Part shown: one piece after another, positions 8,319-16,049 of the stretch
How the letters are laid out: each line of letters begins with the position of its first letter
Numbering within the stretch: position 1 is the stretch's first letter
DNA from: Candidatus Eiseniibacteriota bacterium
GTDB lineage: Bacteria; JAFGKV01
Assembly: GCA_025453925.1 (NCBI GenBank)
Contig: JALOPK010000051.1
Location: forward strand, 1 to 27,249
DNA length: 27,249 bases
Reading direction: 5' to 3'
Notes under the pieces: model-generated
Databases searched by the model: none
What the model was told of the DNA's origin: nothing
Seen by the model: only the letters and a program-made list of their open reading frames with translations
Program-made: the position numbers and the translations under genes

Positions 8319-8418
8319 GGATGGATGGAAGAATGGAATGGTGGAAGGATGGACGGGCGAAGGAGATGGGAGAACGGCCCATGCCCAGTCCTCCAGTCGT
8401 CCAATCTTCCCACATCCC
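8319..8418. repeat. Purine-rich 7-nt-period array forming an imperfect inverted repeat
   Basis: From 8319 the top strand runs in degenerate heptads (GGATGGA, TGGAAGA, ATGGAAT, GGTGGAA, GGATGGA). From about 8380 to 8418 the composition flips to pyrimidine. Read on the bottom strand this gives GGGATGT, GGGAAGA, TTGGACG, ACTGGAG, GACTGGG, again with a 7-nt period. The two halves are roughly complementary, with arms of about 38 nt. No stable protein reading is expected because 7 is not a multiple of 3. The array lies inside the efflux operon between tolC and the second ATPase gene. Confidence 0.7.
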
Positions 8419-8499
8419 AAGTGGACGCTGCGAAGCTGGGGGCGAACGGTGAATTCCGAGCGGCGCGACGTCAGTCGGCAGGCGGAGGCAAGATGCGAG

Positions 8500-8599
8500 A
8501 CAGAGGGGAAGGTGAAGAAGTGAAGGGGTCAAGAGGTGAACGAAACGGGCGAAGTCGCCTGGTCTTCGACCCCTCCAACCTTCCATCCTTCCCGGCTGT
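8500..8599. repeat. Second imperfect inverted repeat in the same gap
   Basis: The top strand from 8500 (ACAGAGGGGAAGG, later GAAGGGGTCAAG) resembles the bottom strand read from 8599 (ACAGCCGGGAAGG, later GGAGGGGTCGAAG) over about 37 nt, with a 25-nt centre. In RNA it could form a long imperfect hairpin ending 24 nt before the ATPase start codon. The units have a 7-8 nt period like the neighbouring array. It could act as an attenuator, an RNA-stability element or a small inserted repeat; none of these is proven. Confidence 0.6.
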
Positions 8600-8623
8600 G
8601 GGGGGAGGCGGGGAGCCCCCGCC

Positions 8624-9562
8624 ATGAACCCCTCCCCCACCGTCGTGATAGCTGAAGACCTGAGCCGAGCCTTCGGTGACTTCGTGGCAGTGGATCGTGT
8701 CTCCTTCCAGGTCCACCGGGGCGAGGTATTCGGGTTTCTCGGATCCAATGGCGCGGGCAAGACCACCACCATCCGGATGCTCTGCGGGCTGTTGTCGCCA
8801 TCGGGCGGCAGGGCCGCCGTGATGGGGCAGGACGTCGCCGCCCACCCCATGGCGGTGAAACGGCACATCGGCTACATGTCGCAGCGCTTTTCGCTCTACC
8901 GTGACCTGACGGTGCGTGAGAATCTGCGTTTCTGGGGCGGCGCCTACGGCCTGAGGGGCCGCCCGCTGGCGGAGCGGGAGGCCTGGGCCGTGGAAATCGG
9001 GGGCCTGGACGGGCTGGAGGACTCTCTGGTCAGACACCTCCCCGGAGGATTCGCCCAGCGGCTGGCGCTGGGGTGCGCATTGCTTCACCGCCCGCCTGTC
9101 GTCTTCTTGGATGAGCCGACGGGCGGCGTCGACCCCGAAGCCCGGCGGCGCTTCTGGGATCTCATCGAGGGGCTGTCGGGCGGCGGCACCACGGTATTCG
9201 TCACCACCCACTACATGGACGAGGCCGAACGCTGCCACAGGGTCGCCCTGATGCACGCGGGCCGGTTGCTGGCCATGGACAGCATCGCCGGGTTGCGCGG
9301 GGTGTTCGGCAAAGCCGTTCTGGTCGAGATCCACTGCCCAATGGCGCCCCAGGCGCTGGCCACGATCGCGCGCATTCCGGGCGTCACCGAGACCGCGCTG
9401 TTCGGGGAGCGGGTGCACGCCGTGCTGGAGCATTCGGAGCTCCAGGAGCGAGTCAGGAAAGAGTTGGCGGCCGCGGGCTTCGCGCCGGCCGAACTGGAGT
9501 GCATCCCGCCGTCGCTGGAGGATGTGTTCATTCACGTCATCGGAGAGGCCGACCGCACATGA
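8624..9562 (+). CDS. ABC transporter ATPase, equivalent to the C-terminal half of YbhF
   Basis: This 312-residue ATPase would be the second nucleotide-binding subunit of the exporter. Walker A is GSNGAGKTT (40-48), the Q-loop is Q87 in YMSQRFSLYRDLT, Walker B is VVFLDE and the H-loop is intact (H196 in VTTHYMDEAE). The signature reads LPGGF (139-143) instead of LSGG, so its Ser is replaced by Pro. The second domain of YbhF-like proteins has a similar LP-G form, in my recollection. The C-terminal accessory domain ends with PPSLEDVFIHVIGE, typical of drug-exporter ATPases. GGGGAG lies upstream of ATG 8624. The stop overlaps the next gene as ATGA. It is more like a heterodimer partner than a separate pump. 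Confidence 0.92.
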   Translation: MNPSPTVVIAEDLSRAFGDFVAVDRVSFQVHRGEVFGFLGSNGAGKTTTIRMLCGLLSPSGGRAAVMGQDVAAHPMAVKRHIGYMSQRFSLYRDLTVRENLRFWGGAYGLRGRPLAEREAWAVEIGGLDGLEDSLVRHLPGGFAQRLALGCALLHRPPVVFLDEPTGGVDPEARRRFWDLIEGLSGGGTTVFVTTHYMDEAERCHRVALMHAGRLLAMDSIAGLRGVFGKAVLVEIHCPMAPQALATIARIPGVTETALFGERVHAVLEHSELQERVRKELAAAGFAPAELECIPPSLEDVFIHVIGEADRT

Positions 9563-10662
9563 TCAGGCGCATCGCCGCCATGGCGGTAAAGGAGTTCCTG
9601 CACCTGAAGCGCGACAGGCGCACCACCTTTCTCCTCCTCGGCATGCCCGCGGTGCTGCTGGTGTTCTACGGGTTCGCGCTGAGTTTCGATGTGGAACACG
9701 TCCGCCTCGCCATCGTGGACCAGGACAACTCCCGCCAGAGCCGGGAGGCGGCGAACGCCTTCGTGCGGTGCGGATTCTTCGATCTGGTGTGGCAGGGCGA
9801 CAACGCCAGGGACGTGGAGCGTCTGCTCGACGCGGGGAGGGTGCAGGCCGCCCTGGTGATACCGCCTCGCTACGGCGCGACGCTGGCGCAGGGGCGGGAG
9901 GTATCGCTCCAGTTCGTGCTCGACGGGGCCGACGCCCGCATGGCGACGACCGTGCTCGGCTATGCCCGCCAGATCGCCGCCTCCGTCACGCCCGTGACCT
10001 ACGCCGGAGGCCGGATGGGCCCCGTGGTCGCGGTGCCCCGGGTCTGGTACAACCCCAACCTCTCGTCTCCCATCTTCCTCGTTCCGGGCCTCGTCGCGTT
10101 CATCATGGCGATCTCGGCGGTGGTGGCCACTGCCCTGGCCGTGGTGCGAGAGAAAGAGCGGGGGACCATGGAGGCCCTTCGGGCGACTCCGCTGAGGGCC
10201 ATCGAACTGCTCGTGGGTAAGACCATTCCCTACTTTCTCATCGGGTTCGCCGCCGCGGCGGGCTGCCTGGTCACGGCATGGGCGGTGTTCGACATGCCGA
10301 TGCAGGGGTCAATCATCTGGCTCGCGGTGGTGACCGTGCTGTTCCTGGCCGGGAGCCTCGGCTGGGGGGTGTTCCTCTCCACGGTCGCGGATACACAGCA
10401 GATGGCCTTTCAGCTCGGGCTGCTCAGCTCCATGTTGCCCAACATGCTCCTCTCCGGGTTCATCTTCCCGATCTCATCAATGCCCCCCGTGCTGCGTCTG
10501 ATCACCCACATCGTACCGGCGCGCTACTTCCTCGCCGCTCTCCGGGAAATCGTGCTCAAGGGCGCGGGCATGACGGTGTGGTGGCCTGATGCCCTCGGCC
10601 TGGTGGTGTTCGCAGCCGTGGTGCTCCTGCTGGCGGCCGGCCGGATCGTTCGGAGTCTCTGA
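9559..10662 (+). CDS. ABC-2 type transporter permease (YbhS/YbhR-like), first of two
   Basis: This 367-residue inner-membrane subunit would form half of the export path. One membrane helix near the N-terminus (FLLLGMPAVLLVFYGFAL, about 24-41) precedes a large periplasmic domain (about 42-170). About five C-terminal helices follow (for example LVPGLVAFIMAISAVVATAL, then LAVVTVLFLAGSLGWGVFL and ADALGLVV-like segments). REKERGTMEALRATPLRAIELLVGK is the conserved coupling segment, and FIFPISSMPPVLRLITHIVPARYF is the family's ABC-2 motif. ATG 9559 overlaps the ATPase stop; a longer frame from 9499 would sit inside that gene. It is paired with the permease at 10662. The pump exports an unknown substrate. 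Confidence 0.92.
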   Translation: MIRRIAAMAVKEFLHLKRDRRTTFLLLGMPAVLLVFYGFALSFDVEHVRLAIVDQDNSRQSREAANAFVRCGFFDLVWQGDNARDVERLLDAGRVQAALVIPPRYGATLAQGREVSLQFVLDGADARMATTVLGYARQIAASVTPVTYAGGRMGPVVAVPRVWYNPNLSSPIFLVPGLVAFIMAISAVVATALAVVREKERGTMEALRATPLRAIELLVGKTIPYFLIGFAAAAGCLVTAWAVFDMPMQGSIIWLAVVTVLFLAGSLGWGVFLSTVADTQQMAFQLGLLSSMLPNMLLSGFIFPISSMPPVLRLITHIVPARYFLAALREIVLKGAGMTVWWPDALGLVVFAAVVLLLAAGRIVRSL

Positions 10663-11753
10663 TGCACGTCATGCTGGTGGTGTTGAGGAAGGAGCTGGCC
10701 CAGCTTCGACGCGACCCGAGGATACTCCCCATCCTCTTCATCGCCCCGGTGATGCAGATGTTGATCCTTGGATATGCCGCCACCACCGACGTGAAGCACG
10801 TGGAGTTGGCCGTGTGCGATTTGGACCGCTCGCCAATGAGCAGGAGGCTGGTCGAGGCGTTCACCAGTTCCCGCTACTTCCATGTCGCCGCCTTGGTCAC
10901 GTCTCAGGCGGACATAGACCGGCTGCTCCAGGGCGGCGAGGCCCGGATTGCGCTCACGATCCCGGCAGGGTTCGGCGCCGCGCGACAGGCCGGCCGCACG
11001 GGCCGCGTGCAGTTGATCGCCGACGGATCCGATCCGTCCGGCGGCACCATCGGTCTCGCCTACGCCGCCAATGTCATCGGGGGCATGGCCCTGGAGGGCC
11101 TGAAACCTCTTGTGGAGCTGCGGCCCGTGGTGCGATACAACCCCGATCTTCTGAGCAAGAACTTCATGGTGCCGGCGACCCTGGCCCAGATCATCATGGT
11201 GATGACCATGATGCTCACCGGCATGGCGCTGGTGCGGGAAACCGAAGTCGGCACCATGGAACAGCTCCTCGTGACCCCGATCAGGCCCGAGGCGCTGATC
11301 GTCGGCAAACTCCTCGCCTACGCGCTGGTCGCGCTGGTGGAAATCCTCTCGGCGCTGCCGGTCGTGCTGTTCTGGTTTGATGTGCCACTGCGTGGATCGT
11401 TCCTGACTCTGATGGCCCTCTCGCTGCTGTTCATGCTGTGCACGCTGGGTCTGGGGCTCTTGATCTCCACCCTCGCCCGCACGCAGCAGCAGGCCATGAT
11501 GATCACCGCGTTCGTGTTCATGCTGCCGCAGATCTACCTCTCGGGGTTCGCCTTTCCGCTCCAGAACATGCCGAAGGCTTTCCAGCTCATCAGCTACGCC
11601 GTGCCCCTCCGGTACTATGTCACCATCCTGCGCGGGGTCTTCCTGAAGGGAGTCGGTCTCTCGGTGCTTTGGCCGGAGGCGCTGGCCCTTCTGGGGCTTG
11701 GCCTCGCCATCCTCACCCTCGCCCGGTTGAGATTCCGCAAGCGGCTCGGCTGA
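10662..11753 (+). CDS. ABC-2 type transporter permease (YbhR/YbhS-like), second of two
   Basis: This 363-residue inner-membrane protein is the partner of the previous permease. The layout is the same: a first helix at about 22-40 (ILFIAPVMQMLILGYAA), a periplasmic domain with VELAVCDLDRSPMSRRLVEAF, then about five helices. RETEVGTMEQLLVTPIRPEALIVGK is the coupling segment, and FAFPLQNMPKAFQLISYAVPLRYY is the ABC-2 motif. The start shares one base with the previous stop (TGATG), so translation is coupled. It is the last gene of the operon; the next gene, on the other strand, ends 113 bp away. No clear terminator with a T-tract is visible between them. Confidence 0.92.
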   Translation: MHVMLVVLRKELAQLRRDPRILPILFIAPVMQMLILGYAATTDVKHVELAVCDLDRSPMSRRLVEAFTSSRYFHVAALVTSQADIDRLLQGGEARIALTIPAGFGAARQAGRTGRVQLIADGSDPSGGTIGLAYAANVIGGMALEGLKPLVELRPVVRYNPDLLSKNFMVPATLAQIIMVMTMMLTGMALVRETEVGTMEQLLVTPIRPEALIVGKLLAYALVALVEILSALPVVLFWFDVPLRGSFLTLMALSLLFMLCTLGLGLLISTLARTQQQAMMITAFVFMLPQIYLSGFAFPLQNMPKAFQLISYAVPLRYYVTILRGVFLKGVGLSVLWPEALALLGLGLAILTLARLRFRKRLG

Positions 11754-11866
11754 CGTGCCTCGACGGGGCCGTGCCGCCTGCCTTGCGTGCCCGTGTCTGA
11801 GATCGACGTCTGGTGCCGCCTCGAATCCCGCCGTCGCACGCCGGACCCCGCGCTTCGCCCTCAGCG

Positions 11867-13519
11867 CTACGGCCCCAGCTTCAGCGGCGTGAGACACACG
11901 GAGATGAAGTTCAGGCCATCCTTCAGCACTCGCGTCGCCGGTGATGGCCCCATCCTCAGGGGCTCGGCCGATACGACCAGGACCTCTCGAACCCCATGTC
12001 CATGCATAAGAGTGAGCAGGTGGTGAAGATGCTCCTCTCTGTTCACGAGGAAGACCTTCTTGTCATAGAAGACGGTGCCGATCTCCTGTGGAACGAACCA
12101 GCCCAGCGCGGCCACGACCTGTTCCGGGCGTTCGGCCACGAGGCGGCTCAGGGCAGCGGAAAATGACTTGCGCTCGTAGAGCAGCTTCTGCGAGTAGACT
12201 TGCGCGAGTAGCGACACAACGATCACGGCAGCCGCAAGCACTGTCGCGACAGTACGACGTGCCGCGCCCGCGCACCACTGGCTGATCTCGGCGGCCGCCA
12301 GCACGCCCAGCAGCGGGTACACCGAGAGCAAGAGCCTGCATCCCCAGTGGACCCCGGCGGTATTCGCCAGGGGAGACGCCAGCACATAGACGCCCACGTA
12401 GGAGACCACGATCAACCGGATCAACCCCCCGGCGGTGTTCGACTGCCCGCGACTTCCTTCCTCTCTGCCGCGGACCAGTCCGAAGATCAGGACGGGAGAC
12501 GCCGCGAACAGGCCGTTGGCCTTCATGAGCCACCAGATCGGACGCTCGGCGAGGAGATGCCCGCTCGCGACGATCACGCCGCTCGCAAGCCCCACGACGG
12601 CAAGGGTTCGCATCGCGGCGTCGCGTCTCTGCGGGGCTACCCTGGGAGACACGAAGAACAGAACGGCAAACGGCAGCGTGGCGATGAGCGACAGTATCAT
12701 GTTCCCGTGGCCGTTCAGCAGCAACTGGTTGAGCACTTCCGGTCGGTCGCCCAGATGGTGCGCCCAGCCTCCTCCCGCCGAGGCGGCGGAGACGAGACGA
12801 AGGCCGAGCGGATGGCGGAACTGAATCCAGTTGAACGCCCAGAGTGGGGCCAGCGTCACCGCTAGGATAGCGCCGAAGAACAGGACGGGTCTCCACCGAA
12901 AAGGCCGCGCCGCGGCTACCGCGGCCATGAGGGGCGGTGCGAAGAGGTAGAGGTTGTCCCGAAAGTAGACGGAGAAGCCGAGGAAAAGGGCGCCGAGCGC
13001 CAGCGGGCGATACGTCGGCCGAGCGTGGTACTTGAGAACAGCAACCACGCTCCAGGCCACCAGGCAGTCGGCCGGGAGGTGCTCCCAGAAGTCGACGCTG
13101 TAGAACCACACGGGCGTGCAGAGCCCCACGATACCCGTGGCGAGGCTCCGGGGGCGTCCGGGAAGGAGATCGGCCAGAGATCTGACGGCCGCCAGAAGAA
13201 AGAACGCGCTGACGAGGGGAATAACATAGAGCCCGCGGGTGCCAAGGAGCCGGTACGGGAAGGAGGAGAGGAAGGCGAACGGGTGGGAGTAAAATCCGAA
13301 CAGTTTCCCTTCGAACAGCTCCCCGAACGGACGTGGCAGGGGGTTGAAGAGGTAGGCCGGATCCAGCTCCCTGCCGGGCCATGGGATGGAGAAGTCACGG
13401 TACCCCGTCAGGATGAGCCCCTTCATCTGAATGAACTTGCAGGCCGTACTCCCTGACCCTGCGGCTGCCCGTCCGCGAGGGCGACAATTGAGGAGCGCCT
13501 CTATCCCCCGCCCCACCAC
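11867..13519 (-). CDS. Multi-pass membrane protein, GT-C glycosyltransferase-like, probably missing its N-terminus
   Basis: The frame is open for 550 codons. From about residue 28 it resembles GT-C-type membrane glycosyltransferases of the PMT/ArnT kind: FIQMKGLILTGYRDF, IPWPGRELDPAYLFNPLP, then about ten hydrophobic helices (for example LYVIPLVSAFFLLAAV and LMAAVAAARPF) and a soluble tail from about 440. Family members normally begin with a membrane helix followed by a periplasmic loop with an acidic residue. Here the first 27 residues are Arg/Gly-rich, no helix is present, and an in-frame TGA lies just upstream. GTG 13519 has no ribosome-binding site; ATG 13426 is another start. A 5'-truncated gene or a frameshift near the GGGGCGGGGG run is likely. 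The function is uncertain. Confidence 0.7.
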   Translation of the reverse strand: MVGRGIEALLNCRPRGRAAAGSGSTACKFIQMKGLILTGYRDFSIPWPGRELDPAYLFNPLPRPFGELFEGKLFGFYSHPFAFLSSFPYRLLGTRGLYVIPLVSAFFLLAAVRSLADLLPGRPRSLATGIVGLCTPVWFYSVDFWEHLPADCLVAWSVVAVLKYHARPTYRPLALGALFLGFSVYFRDNLYLFAPPLMAAVAAARPFRWRPVLFFGAILAVTLAPLWAFNWIQFRHPLGLRLVSAASAGGGWAHHLGDRPEVLNQLLLNGHGNMILSLIATLPFAVLFFVSPRVAPQRRDAAMRTLAVVGLASGVIVASGHLLAERPIWWLMKANGLFAASPVLIFGLVRGREEGSRGQSNTAGGLIRLIVVSYVGVYVLASPLANTAGVHWGCRLLLSVYPLLGVLAAAEISQWCAGAARRTVATVLAAAVIVVSLLAQVYSQKLLYERKSFSAALSRLVAERPEQVVAALGWFVPQEIGTVFYDKKVFLVNREEHLHHLLTLMHGHGVREVLVVSAEPLRMGPSPATRVLKDGLNFISVCLTPLKLGP

Positions 13520-13840
13520 GGGGTGATCGCCGTCATCTCAGCCGGGTGTCCTCCTTCGTGATCCGCCATCCGATGAGTGGACCCATGCCCCACCACATGT
13601 CCGCTGACTTGTCCGGCGGCCAGGGGGACCCGGGGGCGAGTAGTGCATTGTGGGATTCGGATGAAAGAATCGAGCGTCGCGGGAGCACTGACCGCCAGGA
13701 TGATGTGGCGCGAGACGAGATCGTATCCATCACGGCCCCAAGGTGAAGTTGTCTCTCCAAACGGACTGAACCCAAGGAACCCGGGGCGTTCGCGCGCGTC
13801 AAGCCGCCAGGGTGATGGGGAATGGGGGACTGAGGGAGAG

Positions 13841-13903
13841 CATCCAACATCCACCACCGAACGTCTACCACTCAGCACCGAGCGTTGTACATCGAGCACG
13901 GCA
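13841..13903. repeat. Degenerate 7-nt repeat array (nine units)
   Basis: The top strand reads in consecutive heptads: CATCCAA, CATCCAC, CACCGAA, CGTCTAC, CACTCAG, CACCGAG, CGTTGTA, CATCGAG, CACGGCA. Every unit starts with C, and most follow CAYCNAN. The preceding 30 bases are GA-rich with the same spacing (GGTGATG, GGGAATG, GGGGACT, GAGGGAG), so the purine/pyrimidine flip resembles the array at 8319-8418. Heptameric intergenic repeats are known from cyanobacteria; whether this is the same kind of element is unknown. Confidence 0.7.
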
Positions 13904-14024
13904 GTTCGAGCGAGCCTCGGCGTACCGCTGTCCCGCCAGCGGCCCGCGAGCGGACGACTCCCCTGCACCCGAGGTCACTCCGCCTCCGCGCCGGCCTGTG
14001 GGCATGACTCCTCCTGTATTCCGG

Positions 14025-14044
14025 CCTCGGATCGGAGTCCGAGG
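14025..14044. repeat. Intergenic hairpin
   Basis: CCTCGGA (14025-14031) and TCCGAGG (14038-14044) form a perfect 7-bp stem with a 6-nt loop. No T-tract follows on either strand, so an ordinary intrinsic terminator is unlikely. Confidence 0.4.
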
Positions 14045-14263
14045 TGACGGGCTTCACCCGGAATGTCGATTGCCCGTTCCCCGAGTCAATCGAACGGTGA
14101 CGGCCTCACCGGCACCACCGAGGCTCGCCGGACAGATCGTTCCGCACCAGCCGGCAAGGTCATCGGGGGGAGTTCCGGAACGGCCGCCCCCTGGCGAACC
14201 GGGCGGCCACATGGTAGACTGATCCCCGCGTACTTCAGGTACCATTAGTGAGGGCATTAGGCC

Positions 14264-14298
14264 GCGCGCCGTGGCGGAGCGTCGGCTCCACGGTGCGC
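14264..14298 (+). promoter_or_regulatory. Leader hairpin directly upstream of a ribosome-binding site
   Basis: GCGCGCCGTGG (14264-14274) can pair with CCACGGTGCGC (14288-14298), with one mismatch in 11 and a 13-nt loop. The GGAGGAGG ribosome-binding site of the gene at 14315 starts at the next base (14299). Folding could affect ribosome access or protect the 5' end. A regulatory role is an inference from position. Confidence 0.45.
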
Positions 14299-14314
14299 GG
14301 AGGAGGATGGTGCG

Positions 14315-14830
14315 ATGATTTCGGAAGACGTGGTCAGGCAAGCGCTCGAGGAAGCTTCAGACTACTCTCAGGCCCAGGCAACCTCAGTGGTGGAGTCCAT
14401 CGCGGAGGCGCAACCCGAGTTGTTCTCGTTCGTCGTCGAACTCACGGAAGACCTCTCCGAGGAGACGGTGAACGTGGCGTTGCAGATGTTCGTGACCATC
14501 ATGCGCGCCTACGAGCTGGGCTCGCCTGAGCCTGTCAGGCGGATCGACCGCCGGGCGATGACACGCGCGTACAATAGGAACGAGGAGATGCTCGAAGCCC
14601 TCACCGACGCGGCGAAAGCAGGCATGAGCGAGAGGGCGGATCCCCCGCCCCTTCGCCAACCCCATCTGATGCGGTTTCTGGTGGAGACGGTGATGGAAGA
14701 TGAGGAGCAGTTCACCGCGGAGGAGTCGGGCATGCTGTTTCTGGTGCTGAAGACGGTCATCGACGCTGTGGATACTGCCGCGAAGCCCTTGAGACGAAAG
14801 CCCAGACTCGGGCTGGTCACCAAGGAGTGA
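14315..14830 (+). CDS. Helical protein of unknown function
   Basis: This is a 171-residue acidic protein without a signal peptide or membrane helix. Almost the whole chain looks alpha-helical: ISEDVVRQALEEAS, then VVESIAEAQPELFSFVVELTEDL, then ETVNVALQMFVTIMRAYE. Two similar halves with the pattern of hydrophobic helix plus acidic turn (14-75 and 90-155) may form a helical bundle. The last residues are basic (KPLRRKPRLG). ATG 14315 has GGAGGAGG 8 nt upstream. I do not recognise the family. It lies 7 bp before the acetyltransferase gene and is probably co-transcribed, which may suggest a shared role but shows nothing specific. Confidence 0.75.
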   Translation: MISEDVVRQALEEASDYSQAQATSVVESIAEAQPELFSFVVELTEDLSEETVNVALQMFVTIMRAYELGSPEPVRRIDRRAMTRAYNRNEEMLEALTDAAKAGMSERADPPPLRQPHLMRFLVETVMEDEEQFTAEESGMLFLVLKTVIDAVDTAAKPLRRKPRLGLVTKE

Positions 14831-14837
14831 CGTGGCC

Positions 14838-16013
14838 ATGAGCTCACCATTTGACATCGGTCCTGCCCGGGCAGACGAAGTGCATGACCTGGCGGCCATC
14901 GCCGGATGGGCCTTCACTCCGTCGCCGGCGGATATGCTCCCCTGGTTCGAGAAGATCGGGCTGCCGAGCATCCGTGTCATCCGCGAGGACGCCCGGTCGG
15001 TCGGTATGCTGAGCATCATACGGATGGGGCAGTGGTTTGGAGGAGTGTCCGTGCCCTGCGCGGGTATCGGCGCGGTTGCCGTCTCCGCGCATCACCGTGG
15101 CCGGGGCGTGGCGACCCGCTTGATGCAGGCCGCGCTGCGTGAGATTCGAGATGCTGGCATGTCGCTTTCGGCGCTCTACCCTGCGACCCAGCCGCTCTAT
15201 CGTGCGGTGGGGTATGAGCTGGCGGGAACCCGGTTCGAAGTCACGCTCCCCGCCGACGCCATAGACATCAAGGACCGGGGCCTGGAACTGAGGCCCGCCA
15301 CCGACAGCGACCGGCCCGCCATGGAAGCCGCCTATGCTCGCCGGGCGCGATGGTCCCCGGGCAATCTCGACCGCGACCACTACTTGTGGGACCGGGTGCT
15401 GCATCCGAGAGGCGAACCTCCCCTGTCGTTTCTGATTCTGGGCCCCGCTGGGGTCGAGGGCTACGTGGTGATCTCAAAGGCCGCGCCCGGGACCATACCA
15501 TCGGACTTCGTGGTCCATGATGTCGTCGCCGGCACGCCGGCTGCTGCACGGCGGCTGCTCTCCTTCTTCGCCGATCACCGGTCCGTGGCGAAGAACATCA
15601 TCTGGTTCGGGCCGCCCAGTGACCCATTGCTGGCGGCGCTCCGGGAGCAGCCCTACACCGTCAAGGTCAGGTTCCAGTGGATGGTACGGATCGTTGACGT
15701 GATATCTGCGCTGGAGCAGCGGGGGTACCCCCGGTCCGCCGAGGGTGAACTGCATCTGATGGTCGATGATCCCCTGCTGCCCGAGAACAACGGGTGCTTC
15801 CTGCTGGAAGTGGCGGGCGGGAAAGGCTCGGTCAGGCGGAGCGGCCGGGGAACCTTCCGGGTGCATGTGCGCGGCCTTGCCCCGCTCTACACCGGGTTTC
15901 AGACGCCCGAGGCAGTTCGCGTGGCGGGATTGCTGGAGGCCGAGGAATGCGACCTTGGCGTCGCGGCCGAGCTGTTCGCCGGGCCGGCACCGTGGATGTC
16001 GGACATGTTCTGA
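14838..16013 (+). CDS. Eis-like GNAT N-acetyltransferase
   Basis: This 391-residue enzyme would transfer acetyl from acetyl-CoA to amines; Eis relatives acetylate aminoglycosides and other polyamines. The acetyl-CoA loop is visible in IGAVAVSAHHRGRGVATRLM (77-96). LYPATQPLYRAVGYELAG (113-130) is the typical Eis segment, with Y121 as the candidate general acid. A second GNAT-like domain (about 140-285) and an SCP2-like C-terminal domain (about 290-391) complete the usual architecture. The chain ends in Phe (SDMF); in Eis the C-terminal carboxylate of a terminal Phe takes part in catalysis. ATG 14838 lies 10 nt after AAGGAG; GTG 14832 is an alternative only 4 nt away. The natural substrate is unknown. 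Confidence 0.88.
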   Translation: MSSPFDIGPARADEVHDLAAIAGWAFTPSPADMLPWFEKIGLPSIRVIREDARSVGMLSIIRMGQWFGGVSVPCAGIGAVAVSAHHRGRGVATRLMQAALREIRDAGMSLSALYPATQPLYRAVGYELAGTRFEVTLPADAIDIKDRGLELRPATDSDRPAMEAAYARRARWSPGNLDRDHYLWDRVLHPRGEPPLSFLILGPAGVEGYVVISKAAPGTIPSDFVVHDVVAGTPAAARRLLSFFADHRSVAKNIIWFGPPSDPLLAALREQPYTVKVRFQWMVRIVDVISALEQRGYPRSAEGELHLMVDDPLLPENNGCFLLEVAGGKGSVRRSGRGTFRVHVRGLAPLYTGFQTPEAVRVAGLLEAEECDLGVAAELFAGPAPWMSDMF

Positions 16014-16049
16014 AGCCGGTCCGCCGATCTCCGGAGCCGGTCGCTGACG

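Larger units (their letters stand above)
13520..14314. other. 795-bp intergenic region with repeat array and hairpins
   Basis: No frame here has a convincing product. GAAGGAGGA (about 13552-13560, bottom strand) precedes an 11-codon ATG frame that ends next to the glycosyltransferase-like frame. A heptad array lies at 13841-13903, preceded by GA-rich DNA (13811-13840). A hairpin with 7-bp arms (CCTCGGA/TCCGAGG) lies at 14025-14044. The region ends with the 5' leader of the next gene. Confidence 0.6.

Noticed and set aside
8310-8623. CRISPR array in the repeat gap
   Set aside because: Units are only about 7 nt, degenerate and without unique spacers; no cas genes occur in the window.
13441-13620. 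A third recoded UGA upstream of the glycosyltransferase-like frame
   Set aside because: The in-frame TGA is preceded by Arg/Ser-rich sequence with no start signals or homology, and the protein does not resume sensibly after it.
13501-13968. Bottom-strand frame of 155 codons in the repeat region
   Set aside because: It runs through the 7-nt array and has low-complexity translation in all frames; no ribosome-binding site or family pattern.
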